A stretch of DNA of 64,000 bases from Arthrobacter sp. AK04 (GTDB taxonomy: Bacteria > Actinomycetota > Actinomycetes > Actinomycetales > Micrococcaceae): contig NZ_JAJOMC010000010.1 of NCBI RefSeq assembly GCF_021129155.1, positions 40,812 to 104,811 on the forward strand, given 5' to 3'. This document shows, one piece after another, positions 41,255 to 49,642 of this stretch (the first letter of the stretch is position 1; each line of letters opens with the position of its first letter). A program made the position numbers and the translations under genes. The notes beneath the pieces are model-generated. The model worked only from the letters and a program-made list of their open reading frames with translations, made no database searches and was not told the DNA's origin.

Positions 41255-41536
41255 TCAGCTCTTCTTGATGTTCTTACGGTCCTTGCGGGTGATCTGCTGG
41301 GTACCTGCGAGCTTGTAAGCGTTATTGAGGCGCCCGCCGGACTGGAGGGTCCTATTGATGTCCCGGCGGGTTTCGGGGAGGCGTACCTCCTTGCTGTAGT
41401 TGGCGAACTGCTTGCCGGCATCGGTGTTGGCCTTGACCATGGGCGGTACTCCTGAACCCAGGAGATTCGTGACAAGTCCAGCTCCGGCGGCGGCTCTAGA
41501 TCCAGCATCCAGCCACTTCTTGGGAATCCCAAACAT
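41255..41536 (-). CDS. Small hypothetical protein
   Basis: The 93-residue protein has a short hydrophobic patch (RAAAGAGLVTNLLGSGVPPM) and a basic C-terminus (LAGTQQITRKDRKNIKKS). It begins two bases after the stop of the 434-residue membrane protein in the same direction, so it is the last gene of that operon. No family recognised. It may be a cytoplasmic partner of the membrane protein. Confidence 0.55.
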   Translation of the reverse strand: MFGIPKKWLDAGSRAAAGAGLVTNLLGSGVPPMVKANTDAGKQFANYSKEVRLPETRRDINRTLQSGGRLNNAYKLAGTQQITRKDRKNIKKS

Positions 41537-41538
41537 CG

Positions 41539-42843
41539 TCAGCCCTTCTTCTCGGTGTTGCTCAAGAACCTGTGGTGGCTGGCCAAATCATTAGCCTGCC
41601 GTTCGGCGTTGTCGAAGCTGTCGCTCTTCGGCTCGGGGATAGCTACGGAGGCCGTGTTGTTGGCGTAGGAACGGGCGATTGCGATCGTGTTGGCCGCGGT
41701 GCTGGAAGCCACCATAGTCCGAGCTTCTTCTTTGGCCTTGATCATCATCCGAATCAGGGTTGCACATGCTTTGCCAGCCGATTCAAGCAAGACTGCGCGC
41801 TCCTTGTGGAGGGACTCGGTGAGGGAAGTGTAGGCGCCGAGCTGGGCGGACAGGTGCGAGACCCTGTCCGTTTCATCGGATCCGTTTTCGTATTCGCTCT
41901 GGTAGTTGATGTATCCGGATACGCCCACGAGCAGCCCCAACATGATGGACAGGGGGATAACAAGGGCCATTTCAGCGCCGGCCTGCGCGCCTTCGATGAA
42001 GACGCGGGCCCCCATGACGAAGGCGACAGCCACGACGATGCACAGTGCGACGATCCGCTCCGCCATGAGCCGTTTACGGGCGGCTGCCGTATCCGTTTCG
42101 ATAGAGCCGTCGGCACCCTTGTACCGGCGGTGCCGATGTCCCATGGAACGCATGATCGTAGCGAAGAGGACGGTCCCGAGCAGGCCGAAGATAAATGCAA
42201 CGGCGGCGTTGACCAGTGCGAGAGGATCTCCGGCTGCCACCTTCCGAAGGTCAACGTTGAGCAAGGAAAACATTGCGTAGACGAACACGGGGAGATCGAT
42301 GGCAACCAAAAGGATCTCCTTGAGCTTGGAGCCGCGACCACCGCGGCGGATGTGGTGCTTCTTGGATCCCTTGTCCGTTTCCTGAACCACGCGTTCGCGC
42401 AGGATGTCGTGCGAGGTCTGCGCTTCGGAGGGGGTGAGCTGCTCGCCGTTGGGTCCGAGAAGACGGATTTCCTCGATGCGGGCGAGGCGGTTGTCGATGA
42501 CGTTGATGTTGCCGAACATCTCTTTAATCGACGCGATCTTGTTTTCGACGGTTCCCTTGGCCGTCTTATCCAGGAAGGTCTTGGCGCGCTTTACACGCCC
42601 GGCCAAGGTCACGGTTTCGGCGTGAGTGAGATCCTGACGTCCGGGATGTCCGCCGAGCCTGTTGGCTTCGGAAACCATGGCGTCGACCTTGAAAATCTGG
42701 AGGGGAGCTACGGGGCCAAGTCCCAGCACCGACGTCACCTTGTCCTTCAAAGGAAACTTCCAACGCGGCGGGGCAGGGTTCTGGTCAGGAGAAGGGGAGT
42801 CCAAATCGCGGAGTTCCCGTTCCCAGTTTTCGATATTGCTCAT
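41539..42843 (-). CDS. Polytopic membrane protein with long cytoplasmic ends
   Basis: The product has 434 residues when started at ATG 42843 (AAGGAAAA just upstream; an in-frame start at 42909 is less likely). The first 190 residues are soluble, with helical, coiled parts. Five or so membrane helices follow: LLVAIDLPVFVYAMFSLL, LVNAAVAFIFGLLGTVLFAT, RIVALCIVVAVAFVMGARVF, LVIPLSIMLGLLVGVSGYIN. A charged helical C-terminus (VSHLSAQLGAYTSLTESLHK) comes last. I know no named family. It follows a VWA/OmpA-like lipoprotein gene and may form a cell-envelope complex with it. Confidence 0.6.
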   Translation of the reverse strand: MSNIENWERELRDLDSPSPDQNPAPPRWKFPLKDKVTSVLGLGPVAPLQIFKVDAMVSEANRLGGHPGRQDLTHAETVTLAGRVKRAKTFLDKTAKGTVENKIASIKEMFGNINVIDNRLARIEEIRLLGPNGEQLTPSEAQTSHDILRERVVQETDKGSKKHHIRRGGRGSKLKEILLVAIDLPVFVYAMFSLLNVDLRKVAAGDPLALVNAAVAFIFGLLGTVLFATIMRSMGHRHRRYKGADGSIETDTAAARKRLMAERIVALCIVVAVAFVMGARVFIEGAQAGAEMALVIPLSIMLGLLVGVSGYINYQSEYENGSDETDRVSHLSAQLGAYTSLTESLHKERAVLLESAGKACATLIRMMIKAKEEARTMVASSTAANTIAIARSYANNTASVAIPEPKSDSFDNAERQANDLASHHRFLSNTEKKG

Positions 42844-42987
42844 GGTGAGTTTTCCTTCCTTGGGCTGCAGGGTTTCCTGCAGTGCTTGGTTCTTCCGTGG
42901 GAGCGGCACATGCGGGGTGAGCGTGTGCCGCTCCGGCGTCCTGATTGAGGCTCTTGCCGATTCGGAGGACGTGGCCGAAAGCGTGTG

Positions 42988-44115
42988 CTAATTGCCGACG
43001 GTGAGCATTACCGTGCGGTTCCTTGAAGCGAGGGCTTCGTTGAAAACCCCGTTGGGGAGGTTGTCGACGATCTGCCCGCCGGCGGTAGCCGTGCCGATGG
43101 TTGAGGCGGGGGCACCGAGTGCAACCAGGCGGTTCAGGACAGCCTGGGCGCGTGCCTCTTCGAGCAGGGTGTCTGTCGGCTTTCCGGGGAGGAGGGCGCT
43201 ATGCCCAATGGCGTTGATGGTGGCCCCGGCCGGGCACCTCTTCATTCCCTCGGCGATCGGGGCGAGCACGGAGTCGACGTTAGGCAGGAGAATCGAGCTG
43301 AAGGGTTCGAAAGCGATCGACGTGTCGACGCTGGCCTGCCCTACGCAGCGGGTGGTGATCTGGTTCAGCGTGACGATGTCCACGGTGTTGCTCGAGGTGG
43401 AAGGCTCCTGGCTGATCGGGCCACTGATGGTGTCGCACGAGGCCGCATTCATCTTGGCGCAGAGGCCGAGCATGATCTTGGTCAGAGCAGTCCGGGCTGC
43501 GGGGCCAGCCTGCTCCTGGCGACTCGCAGGATTGGGGTAGCCCAAGCCGGCGAAAACAATGTGCTTGCCTGTCGCCTCCGGCAGATCAGACCTATTGACG
43601 GCTTCTACGAAAGCATCGGGCTTGCTGATCCAGTCTCCCGCGGAGTTCAATGCCAGCGGTGCAACCGTGGAGAGCCCACTGGTGATCAGGACGACGCGTC
43701 CGCCCGGAGAAGTCTGGGCAAGTGCGGAGTCGAGAGCTCCGATGACATCCAGGCCGGGTCCGGTCGCATGTGCCTGGCCCAGAGCTTCCTCCAGCTTTGC
43801 GATGCTTTCGTGGATCAGCTTTTCCGCCTTTGCCTGGACGGATTCAACTTCACGTCCCCGCATCGGGGTGAGGTCCACGGTGGTGGAGGTCCCCGGGGCG
43901 ACCACCGTTACTTTTCCGTCTCCGGGCAGCAGTGCGGCGGCTGCGTGGTCCGTTGCCAACGACTCCAGAGGACCAAGCATGGGCTTGGGCTCAGCGCTAG
44001 TTCCCGTGAGGGCGATGGTGAGTGCCGGGGTATGGGGCAGGGGCTGACACCCTGCAACCAAAATTGCGACGATCACGGTGGCGATCGAAGCAATGATGTA
44101 CTGGATCTTCTTCAC
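42988..44115 (-). CDS. Lipoprotein with VWA-like and OmpA-like domains
   Basis: The product has 375 residues and starts at GTG 44115 with AGGAG six bases upstream. The signal peptide ends in a lipobox (IVAILVAGC, Cys about residue 20). Residues about 30-200 look VWA-like: GLDVIGALDSALAQ, GGRVVLITSGLSTVAPLALN, HIVFAGLGY. Residues about 260-375 look OmpA-like: FEPFSSILLPNVDSVLAPIA, TINAIGHSALLPGKPTDTLL, EEARAQAVLNRLVALGAPAS, ASRNRTVMLTVG. This combination is known in diderm-type envelopes and in actinobacterial operons where the OmpA part may bind peptidoglycan. It probably works with the membrane protein encoded downstream. Confidence 0.65.
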   Translation of the reverse strand: MKKIQYIIASIATVIVAILVAGCQPLPHTPALTIALTGTSAEPKPMLGPLESLATDHAAAALLPGDGKVTVVAPGTSTTVDLTPMRGREVESVQAKAEKLIHESIAKLEEALGQAHATGPGLDVIGALDSALAQTSPGGRVVLITSGLSTVAPLALNSAGDWISKPDAFVEAVNRSDLPEATGKHIVFAGLGYPNPASRQEQAGPAARTALTKIMLGLCAKMNAASCDTISGPISQEPSTSSNTVDIVTLNQITTRCVGQASVDTSIAFEPFSSILLPNVDSVLAPIAEGMKRCPAGATINAIGHSALLPGKPTDTLLEEARAQAVLNRLVALGAPASTIGTATAGGQIVDNLPNGVFNEALASRNRTVMLTVGN

Positions 44116-44149
44116 ATTGTTCTCCTGGATTCTTCGTTGAGCTGGGTGA

Positions 44150-44341
44150 TCAGGCAGTGAAGCCCAGACGGCGGAGAGGGGCCATGGAGTTCTTCCAGGC
44201 CCTGTGGTCACTGGGGGTCCCGGCAAAGCAGGCAACCCTGCGGCCGTGGAGTAGTACCAACAAATGCTGTTTTGACGTCAGCCTTGTTTCGAATCCCTGG
44301 GCGCGAAGCTTCTTCACCAGATCTCGCTGCTGTCTTTGCAT
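44150..44341 (-). CDS. HicA-like small RNA-binding-fold protein
   Basis: The 63-residue protein reads QRDLVKKLRAQGFETRLTSK, QHLLVLLHGRRVACFAGTPS and DHRAWKNSMAPLRRLGFTA. The pattern (helix, GF, K.HL.V..., G...TPSD.R...N....LRR.GF) is that of HicA-like proteins from phage and actinobacterial plasmids, a dsRBD-like fold. The catalytic His of true HicA toxins corresponds to the His in SKQHLLV. No HicB antitoxin gene adjoins it, so it may be a regulator or orphan. It lies between the lipoprotein and the divergent four-gene operon. Confidence 0.6.
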   Translation of the reverse strand: MQRQQRDLVKKLRAQGFETRLTSKQHLLVLLHGRRVACFAGTPSDHRAWKNSMAPLRRLGFTA

Positions 44342-44484
44342 TTCTGCACCTCTCCTCGTCTGCCAGTTCTGTTGTAGAACAAGGCCTTTGATGGATTGGT
44401 GGCGCGTGAATGAAGAATTTTTACTGGACGAAAAAGACGCATCACTGGTCTTTCACTAAATTTTCTTTCCCGCGCCTTTAGAGT

Positions 44485-44509
44485 CAGGACCGTTATCGAT
44501 TTAGTCCTG
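44485..44509. promoter_or_regulatory. Operator-like dyad before the four-gene operon
   Basis: CAGGAC (44485-44490) and GTCCTG (44504-44509) form an inverted repeat with a 13-base AT-rich spacer (CGTTATCGATTTA), ending 21 bp before the ATG at 44531. The first gene of the operon encodes a winged-helix protein that could bind here. Confidence 0.35.
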
Positions 44510-44530
44510 GAGAGGAGGCGAAGGCCGGTC

Positions 44531-45991
44531 ATGATCAGGCTCTGTAGAGAGAACCCGCTCGTAGTTGGGACTACCGGAGAAGAGAAGGTTGTTCGCGGCC
44601 CGAGTGCGTTGCTCCTCCGAGTGCTCCTCTTGGCTCCGGAAGCCGAGGTGCCTGTCGAGGCAGCCATCAAGTCAATCGAAATTAAGGAGACCGGCTTCGG
44701 GAAGTACGTCGACATGCTGCGTACGGACCTCGGAGACAAGGACTTGATTATTCGCAAGAAGGGCGCCGTCCGGTACGCCGGTGATCGCGAGCAGACCGAC
44801 GCGGGCATCATCCGTGCCAAGTATGAGGAAATCTTGGAAATCCTGGGACGGGTAGATGGCAATGGACGGCAAATTGATCATTTTGGCGTCGATGGTGACA
44901 TCGCCGACAACCCGGTCCTTGCTGAGAAAGTACTGCCGCTCATAGAGGACATTGAGGAGCTCTACGCCGGCAACCCGGCGATTGGCTTGGACGTGGTGGA
45001 TTGGCCTACGTACCCGCGCCATTTGCACGCCTGGGCCCAAGGGATGAGCGACGTGGCGTCCTATTGGATTGACCTCTGGACGCTGGTTCAGCTGCTTGCG
45101 GCCGACTGCAAGATGCTCCTCAATCCAAGCAAGACGACGGCCAGCAAATTGGTCACCAGCCTTCTCAAAATTGCACGAGTACCGGACCCAGTCGATGAAG
45201 TATGGCCACGTCTGCTTCGCGCGGCCGAGATGACGCAGAATCTTGCCGACCGCAAGCGGGTCTGGAATCTGGCCTCCGAGTTCTATCACCAAAGCGGGGA
45301 GGAGCTTCCGGAGGCGCTCCGGGAGTATGAACCTCCCGCGCCCTCCCCGTCGAGCGCTCCCACGAGCTTGCACCGCTCACGTCCGCTGGTGAGCCCTCTC
45401 GAGCCCACGCACGACGGCCTTGACAACCTGCGTGAGATGGCAGAAGTCCTCGGCATCACGACGGGTTCTACCTTGAAACTTCGGGGAGAAGCTGTCGACC
45501 CCATGCAATGCATCGAGCAGACGAAGAATGTGCTCTATTTTTCGGGGGTGCTCGCGTCCAAGTGGGTGTTGGACCCTGGTGTGCGCAATGCCTTCGACGA
45601 ACTGCTGACGAGGCTTGATGACCTCCCGGAGAAGGAGAGGGACGTTCGCTTCCTGATCATGGATCCGGATGGTGACGCCTACAGCCTCCTCTACCAGATG
45701 CGGGGTGGACGCCTTAGTAATGAGGCTGTTCCGCATCTGAAGGAGTTAGCGCGGCGGCATCCGTCATTCCAGGTGGCCGTCATCGATGCACTGCCATCGT
45801 TCCGCATCGTAGTTATAGACGAGGACATGGTCAGTTTTTCCCCTTATGCCTTAGAGGAGGAGCGCTACGCCACCAGCAAGTTGGGTTGGGACGCGCCTCA
45901 CGTCGTCCTCGATCCGCGCGCTCCTTACCCCCTCGCAGAGGCCTTCAAGCTCTATTTCAAAGAGCGTTGGGATCACGCTCGTCTCCTCTAG
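44531..45991 (+). CDS. Winged-helix/BTAD-like regulator with DUF5919-type sensor end
   Basis: The protein has 486 residues. The N-terminus (about 20-80) fits an OmpR-type winged helix: GPSALLLRVLLLAPEAEVPV, AIKSIEIKETGFGKYVDMLR, IRKKGAVRYAGD. The middle (about 165-260) is helical and TPR/BTAD-like (YWIDLWTLVQLLAADCKMLL). The C-terminus (about 330-486) resembles the PLD-like, catalytically dead sensor domain found in DUF5919-type regulators: VRFLIMDPDGDAYSLLYQMR, FRIVVIDEDMVSFSPYALEE. It begins an operon and probably controls it, responding to a small ligand. The domain calls are from pattern memory. An effector role cannot be excluded. Confidence 0.6.
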   Translation: MIRLCRENPLVVGTTGEEKVVRGPSALLLRVLLLAPEAEVPVEAAIKSIEIKETGFGKYVDMLRTDLGDKDLIIRKKGAVRYAGDREQTDAGIIRAKYEEILEILGRVDGNGRQIDHFGVDGDIADNPVLAEKVLPLIEDIEELYAGNPAIGLDVVDWPTYPRHLHAWAQGMSDVASYWIDLWTLVQLLAADCKMLLNPSKTTASKLVTSLLKIARVPDPVDEVWPRLLRAAEMTQNLADRKRVWNLASEFYHQSGEELPEALREYEPPAPSPSSAPTSLHRSRPLVSPLEPTHDGLDNLREMAEVLGITTGSTLKLRGEAVDPMQCIEQTKNVLYFSGVLASKWVLDPGVRNAFDELLTRLDDLPEKERDVRFLIMDPDGDAYSLLYQMRGGRLSNEAVPHLKELARRHPSFQVAVIDALPSFRIVVIDEDMVSFSPYALEEERYATSKLGWDAPHVVLDPRAPYPLAEAFKLYFKERWDHARLL

Positions 45992-46012
45992 TGCTTTCGA
46001 AAGGATATTCAT

Positions 46013-46564
46013 ATGAAGCGATACGGAATTGTGCTGGGACGGTTTCAGCCCCTTCACTTTGGGCATGTCGAGTACCTTGAAGCCGCCAAGCGAGGCTGTG
46101 AGCGCTTGTTTATCGGCATTACCAACCCCGATGTTGGTCCTGCGACGATCGTAGAGGCGGATGCCAAACGATCACTGAGTGAGAACAACCCCTTCACCTA
46201 CGTCGACCGGCACTTGATGATTGAGCGGGGACTCTTGGAGCTCGGCTGGGCGCCGGAGTCGTTTTGCATCGTTGCTGCCCCGATCACGGACCCTGCTCGT
46301 CTGGCTTCGTATCTCCCTTCCCCGCAACTGTCGGAGTTCTTCGTAACTATCTATGACGAGTGGGGTGAACAGAAAGCTCGCGAAATCAGCGCGATGGGTT
46401 ATCCGACGACAACACTGTGGCGGAGGACCCATGATGAGCGGTTCACTTCGGGCACGTTTATCCGCGATGCTATGCGCGCTGGCGAGCCTTGGGAAAATCT
46501 TGTGCCTGCAGGTGTTGCGAGTTTCATCAAAGAGCGGGACCTGGTCACAGAGGTCACGGCATAG
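46013..46564 (+). CDS. NadM-like nicotinamide-nucleotide adenylyltransferase family protein
   Basis: The 183-residue protein has the nucleotidyltransferase signature GRFQPLHFGHVEYLEAA (HxGH, about residues 8-24) and the second motif TSGTFIRDAMRAGEPW (like ISGTxIR, about 145), both intact. This is the compact NadM/NMNAT-type fold that transfers AMP from ATP to a phosphorylated substrate and releases pyrophosphate. It has AAAGGA upstream, starts 21 bp after the regulator stop and ends two bases before the dikinase ATG. In this context the substrate may not be NMN. Chromosomal NAD synthesis should use a different enzyme, so a specialised role is likely. Confidence 0.75.
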   Translation: MKRYGIVLGRFQPLHFGHVEYLEAAKRGCERLFIGITNPDVGPATIVEADAKRSLSENNPFTYVDRHLMIERGLLELGWAPESFCIVAAPITDPARLASYLPSPQLSEFFVTIYDEWGEQKAREISAMGYPTTTLWRRTHDERFTSGTFIRDAMRAGEPWENLVPAGVASFIKERDLVTEVTA

Positions 46565-46566
46565 AG

Positions 46567-48420
46567 ATGTTGGACCTACTTCAAGAAATTGCCGACCCCG
46601 TCATTTACGGATGGAAGGCGCACTACATAAGCAGGGTTGCCGAAGTTGGCCTCCACGTTCCCGACGCCCAGGCTCTCACCCCCACCGAACCCATCACGGC
46701 TGTAGAAATCGAACCCGACGTGAGCTACGCCGTCAGAAGTTCAGGGCTCGGAGAGGACAGTACGTCGGACTCTTACGCAGGCCATTTCCGGACCCACCTT
46801 GAAGTTCGTGGCCAAGCCACGGTTTGGGCAGCTGTGGAGGATGTCCGCAAGAGCGCTGAAGGCCAGATGCCTATGGGCGTTGTCATTCAGCGAATGGTAG
46901 ATCGGCCGGTCATCTCCGGCGTAGCCTTTTCAGTCAATCCCCTTACCTTCGACCCTGCTGTAACCACAATCTCGTGGGTTCGTGGACTCGGGGACGTCCT
47001 TGTCAGCGGAGACGAGCCTGGGCACGATCTCCGCGTCAATAAGTCGGATGGCTCCATCGAGGGCGCGGACTGGCCTTTGGATGAGAATAAGCTGACTGAA
47101 CTGATCGCCAGCGTCGACCTCTTGGAAGAACTGCTGCAACAGCCGGTTGATGTGGAATGGGCGATCAACGACGAAAATGAACTCTCCATTCTTCAGTTGC
47201 GCCCCGTCGTCCTTCCACGCCCTGAAGTCGTAGACCTCGCCAGCGCCGCTGCATTCGATCGGCTTCCCGGCACGCTTCGGGGGCATAGCAAACTCGCCCT
47301 CCGCGCAACAGCGGCAGCGCTGGGCGTTCCAATGTCGGCTGGGCGAGTCATTTTGGCAAACACCCAGTCTGACTTGCCAGTTATTCAGCCCTTTACAGCA
47401 ACCGACCAGTCCGCTGGGCGGAGCGTAGTGCTGCTCCATCCAACTCACATCAATGGACGAATTGTCCGCGAATTTACTAAGGATTGCAGCACTGACGTCG
47501 AGTTCTTTGTTCGAGGCTGCCAGCGCTACGCCATCCGCCAATACCCCGAACAGTCAGGTGCCCTTGAATCCGTCCATGACATGCTTCAGGTGGGTTTGAA
47601 CAACGGCCCGTTAGCAAGTGTTATCGAACAAGAGATTCTGCACGCCTATGCCACCGGTGTCCTCAAACAAACCGATGAGGGGTACCTGATTGAACTGGCG
47701 CTAGGGCACTTTGTTCCCAAGGGGTATGTCGAAACATCAACCTTTGTGCTTTCTCCTGAACTCAGGCTGACATACAGCTCGGCGGTCGCGCAGTCGAAGG
47801 CGTACCACTTCATCAACGGGCACGTCGTGGTGGAAACGCCGCCCTACGAAGAATTACTCGTTACGGAAAACGAGCTTGCCGGTGCCGTCCAAGCCTTGCG
47901 TCCGATACTTGAGGTCCGCCCCGGCGTTGCGCTTGAGTTCGGTTTCACCGGGCACCCGGGCGCGCTCGAATCCTACATGATCGACGTTGCCGACGCTTTT
48001 GAGGCAGAAGCCGCTCCTACGGCAGCGGATATTGAAAGAGGAGTTATTTCGGCGGGGGTGGCTACGGGACCAGTCATTGACCTCCGCGTGTCGGCAGCTC
48101 AAGACAATCTCAACGCGCACCTTTACGACGCAGCCCTTGACGGCCAGGAATCCAGTCTCGCGCCGGCGATTTACATTGCTAAAACCGCGTCAGTGGACTT
48201 GCTCCCGATTGTGCGGGCCGCCCACCCATCGAGTGGCTTCGTGTTTGAGCGGGCTTCACTGCTGGCTCATTTGCCCGTTGTTCTAAGGGAGCGAGGATTG
48301 GCTGGGGTAACACTCACCCCGGAGTCTATCCAGGAACTTCTCGCTCCCAGTTGCCCACTTAGGATCGATACAGTGAACCCGGTCACGGTATCCCTCAGCG
48401 AAGGAGACTTGCCGGTATGA
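46567..48420 (+). CDS. PEP-synthase/rifampin-phosphotransferase-like dikinase
   Basis: The 617-residue protein has an N-terminal ATP-grasp part of the PPDK_N type: YAVRSSGLGEDSTSDSYAG (about 53-71), MGVVIQRMVDRPVISGVAFS, WVRGLGDVLVSG, and ELSILQLRPVVLPRP. The middle part (about 225-480) has no obvious relative. The C-terminus is a phosphohistidine swivelling domain, with the likely catalytic His in RASLLAHLPVVLRERGLAGV (about residue 568). There is no PEP/pyruvate TIM barrel. This is the architecture of rifampin phosphotransferase, which moves the beta-phosphate of ATP to a small molecule via phosphohistidine. The start at ATG 46567 is set by the upstream stop. Confidence 0.7.
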   Translation: MLDLLQEIADPVIYGWKAHYISRVAEVGLHVPDAQALTPTEPITAVEIEPDVSYAVRSSGLGEDSTSDSYAGHFRTHLEVRGQATVWAAVEDVRKSAEGQMPMGVVIQRMVDRPVISGVAFSVNPLTFDPAVTTISWVRGLGDVLVSGDEPGHDLRVNKSDGSIEGADWPLDENKLTELIASVDLLEELLQQPVDVEWAINDENELSILQLRPVVLPRPEVVDLASAAAFDRLPGTLRGHSKLALRATAAALGVPMSAGRVILANTQSDLPVIQPFTATDQSAGRSVVLLHPTHINGRIVREFTKDCSTDVEFFVRGCQRYAIRQYPEQSGALESVHDMLQVGLNNGPLASVIEQEILHAYATGVLKQTDEGYLIELALGHFVPKGYVETSTFVLSPELRLTYSSAVAQSKAYHFINGHVVVETPPYEELLVTENELAGAVQALRPILEVRPGVALEFGFTGHPGALESYMIDVADAFEAEAAPTAADIERGVISAGVATGPVIDLRVSAAQDNLNAHLYDAALDGQESSLAPAIYIAKTASVDLLPIVRAAHPSSGFVFERASLLAHLPVVLRERGLAGVTLTPESIQELLAPSCPLRIDTVNPVTVSLSEGDLPV

Positions 48421-49346
48421 GAATCGTGACATCGTATGTCAATCCTGATCTTGATGGGGTGGCCTGCGCCCTTGTCTACGCCAGTTACATTGACGATTCC
48501 GTGAACCCGACTTTTGTGGGTTCTCCCAGTCGAGAGGCAGCTGGCGTCCTTGAGCGGCTCAACTTGAGCGGCTCAGTCGGGTGGGCCACTGAGAGCGACG
48601 AAGTTGAGCAAACTGACGTGGTCCTCGTCGACTGTCACCACCCGGCTCAGCTCCCGCACATTTCCGATTTCAGTGCTGTGTCCGTAATCATCGATCACCA
48701 TCCAGACGGAAACGCAAAGGCGTTCCCAAATGCAGAAATTCAGAACGAGACGGTAGGTGCCGCTGCCACTCTTGTCGCAGAGCGCATAATCGTTGAATCG
48801 GGAATCAGCAAGCTCTCACCGTCTTACGCCGCTCTCTTGGCTGGTGCAATTGCTTCAAACACGCTCGACTTTTCTGCACCCTCTACAACAGAACGAGACC
48901 ATAAGGCGTATCTCGAGCTGGAAAACGTAGCCGAACCGTCTGTGTCGCTAGTTGAGTTGCGGCAGAAGATGCGCGAATGGCGCAACAGCTTCTTGGCTCT
49001 GTCAACCGCCGAGGCAGTAAGTAAGGATTGCAAACTGATAGAAACCCCGTTTGGGGTGGTAGCTGTCTCCCAGTTGGAAGGAGACAATGCCAGCGCTATC
49101 GGTGACCGACCTGGGGTCGTAGATGCTCTGACGGAACTCGCCGCCGCTCCCGAGGTCACCGCATCATTGCTAAGCCTGGTCGACACGACAGCCAACTCCA
49201 CCACTCTGATCACCTCCGATCAGCGGATTCGCCGCGCGCTGCTCGAATTGCATGCAGAATCCGTTGATAGCTTCACTTTGAGGCTTCCTTTCCTTGCGCT
49301 GCGAAAGACGCACATTATTCCAGCGATCACGCAGGCCCAGACGTGA
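48417..49346 (+). CDS. DHH/DHHA2-family phosphoesterase, PpaC-like
   Basis: The 309-residue protein has the DHH-family metal motifs: YVNPDLDGVACALVYASY (D-x-D), VVLVDCHHPAQLP, VSVIIDHHPDGN (the DHH box, about 97) and ASNTLDFSAPSTTERDHKAY (late Asp). NETVGAAATLVAERI is the TVG helix of manganese-dependent family II pyrophosphatases. The C-terminal domain is DHHA2-like in size. It would hydrolyse pyrophosphate or a phosphodiester/phosphoanhydride product of the neighbours. The ATG overlaps the dikinase stop (ATGA), so the two should be made in equal amounts. Confidence 0.75.
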   Translation: MRIVTSYVNPDLDGVACALVYASYIDDSVNPTFVGSPSREAAGVLERLNLSGSVGWATESDEVEQTDVVLVDCHHPAQLPHISDFSAVSVIIDHHPDGNAKAFPNAEIQNETVGAAATLVAERIIVESGISKLSPSYAALLAGAIASNTLDFSAPSTTERDHKAYLELENVAEPSVSLVELRQKMREWRNSFLALSTAEAVSKDCKLIETPFGVVAVSQLEGDNASAIGDRPGVVDALTELAAAPEVTASLLSLVDTTANSTTLITSDQRIRRALLELHAESVDSFTLRLPFLALRKTHIIPAITQAQT

Positions 49347-49429
49347 CAAAGCCATAGGACGGCAGACCCTGTATCCAGCCCTCCCGGCCGACACCGGTTG
49401 TCCCCAATAATCCAAGGCTTGGCCCGGGT

Positions 49430-49600
49430 GCGGGAGCAGCGACGCCGTCACTGTTCTTGGCTGGTTGCCCGAGCGTCCCAGCGTTTTTGCGCTCCTTTGC
49501 CGGGTGATCCCGAATGCCCTGCCGATTTTGTCCCAGGAGACGCTCCCCGCACTTGCCGTGGCCACGGCTTCATCGAGCTGGGGGCAGGGCATGGTGCAAG
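49430..49600 (-). pseudogene. Partial duplicate of the 3' end of the next HTH gene
   Basis: On the minus strand this encodes QLDEAVATASAGSVSWDKIG and RAFGITRQRSAKTLGRS, which matches the C-terminal HTH of the intact gene (QLDDAVAAARAAGVSWDKIG, RAFGISRQGAQKRWE). The duplicated segment is about 100-150 bp long and has drifted. It has no start and is not an independent gene. Confidence 0.55.
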
Positions 49601-49642
49601 CACAAGCAGAATCACACACCGACTCCCAACTTACTGGCGCAT

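Noticed and set aside
41572..42948. 458-codon plus-strand frame antisense to the 434-residue membrane protein
   Set aside because: The minus-strand protein has credible membrane helices and a ribosome site; the plus frame has no motif or start signal.
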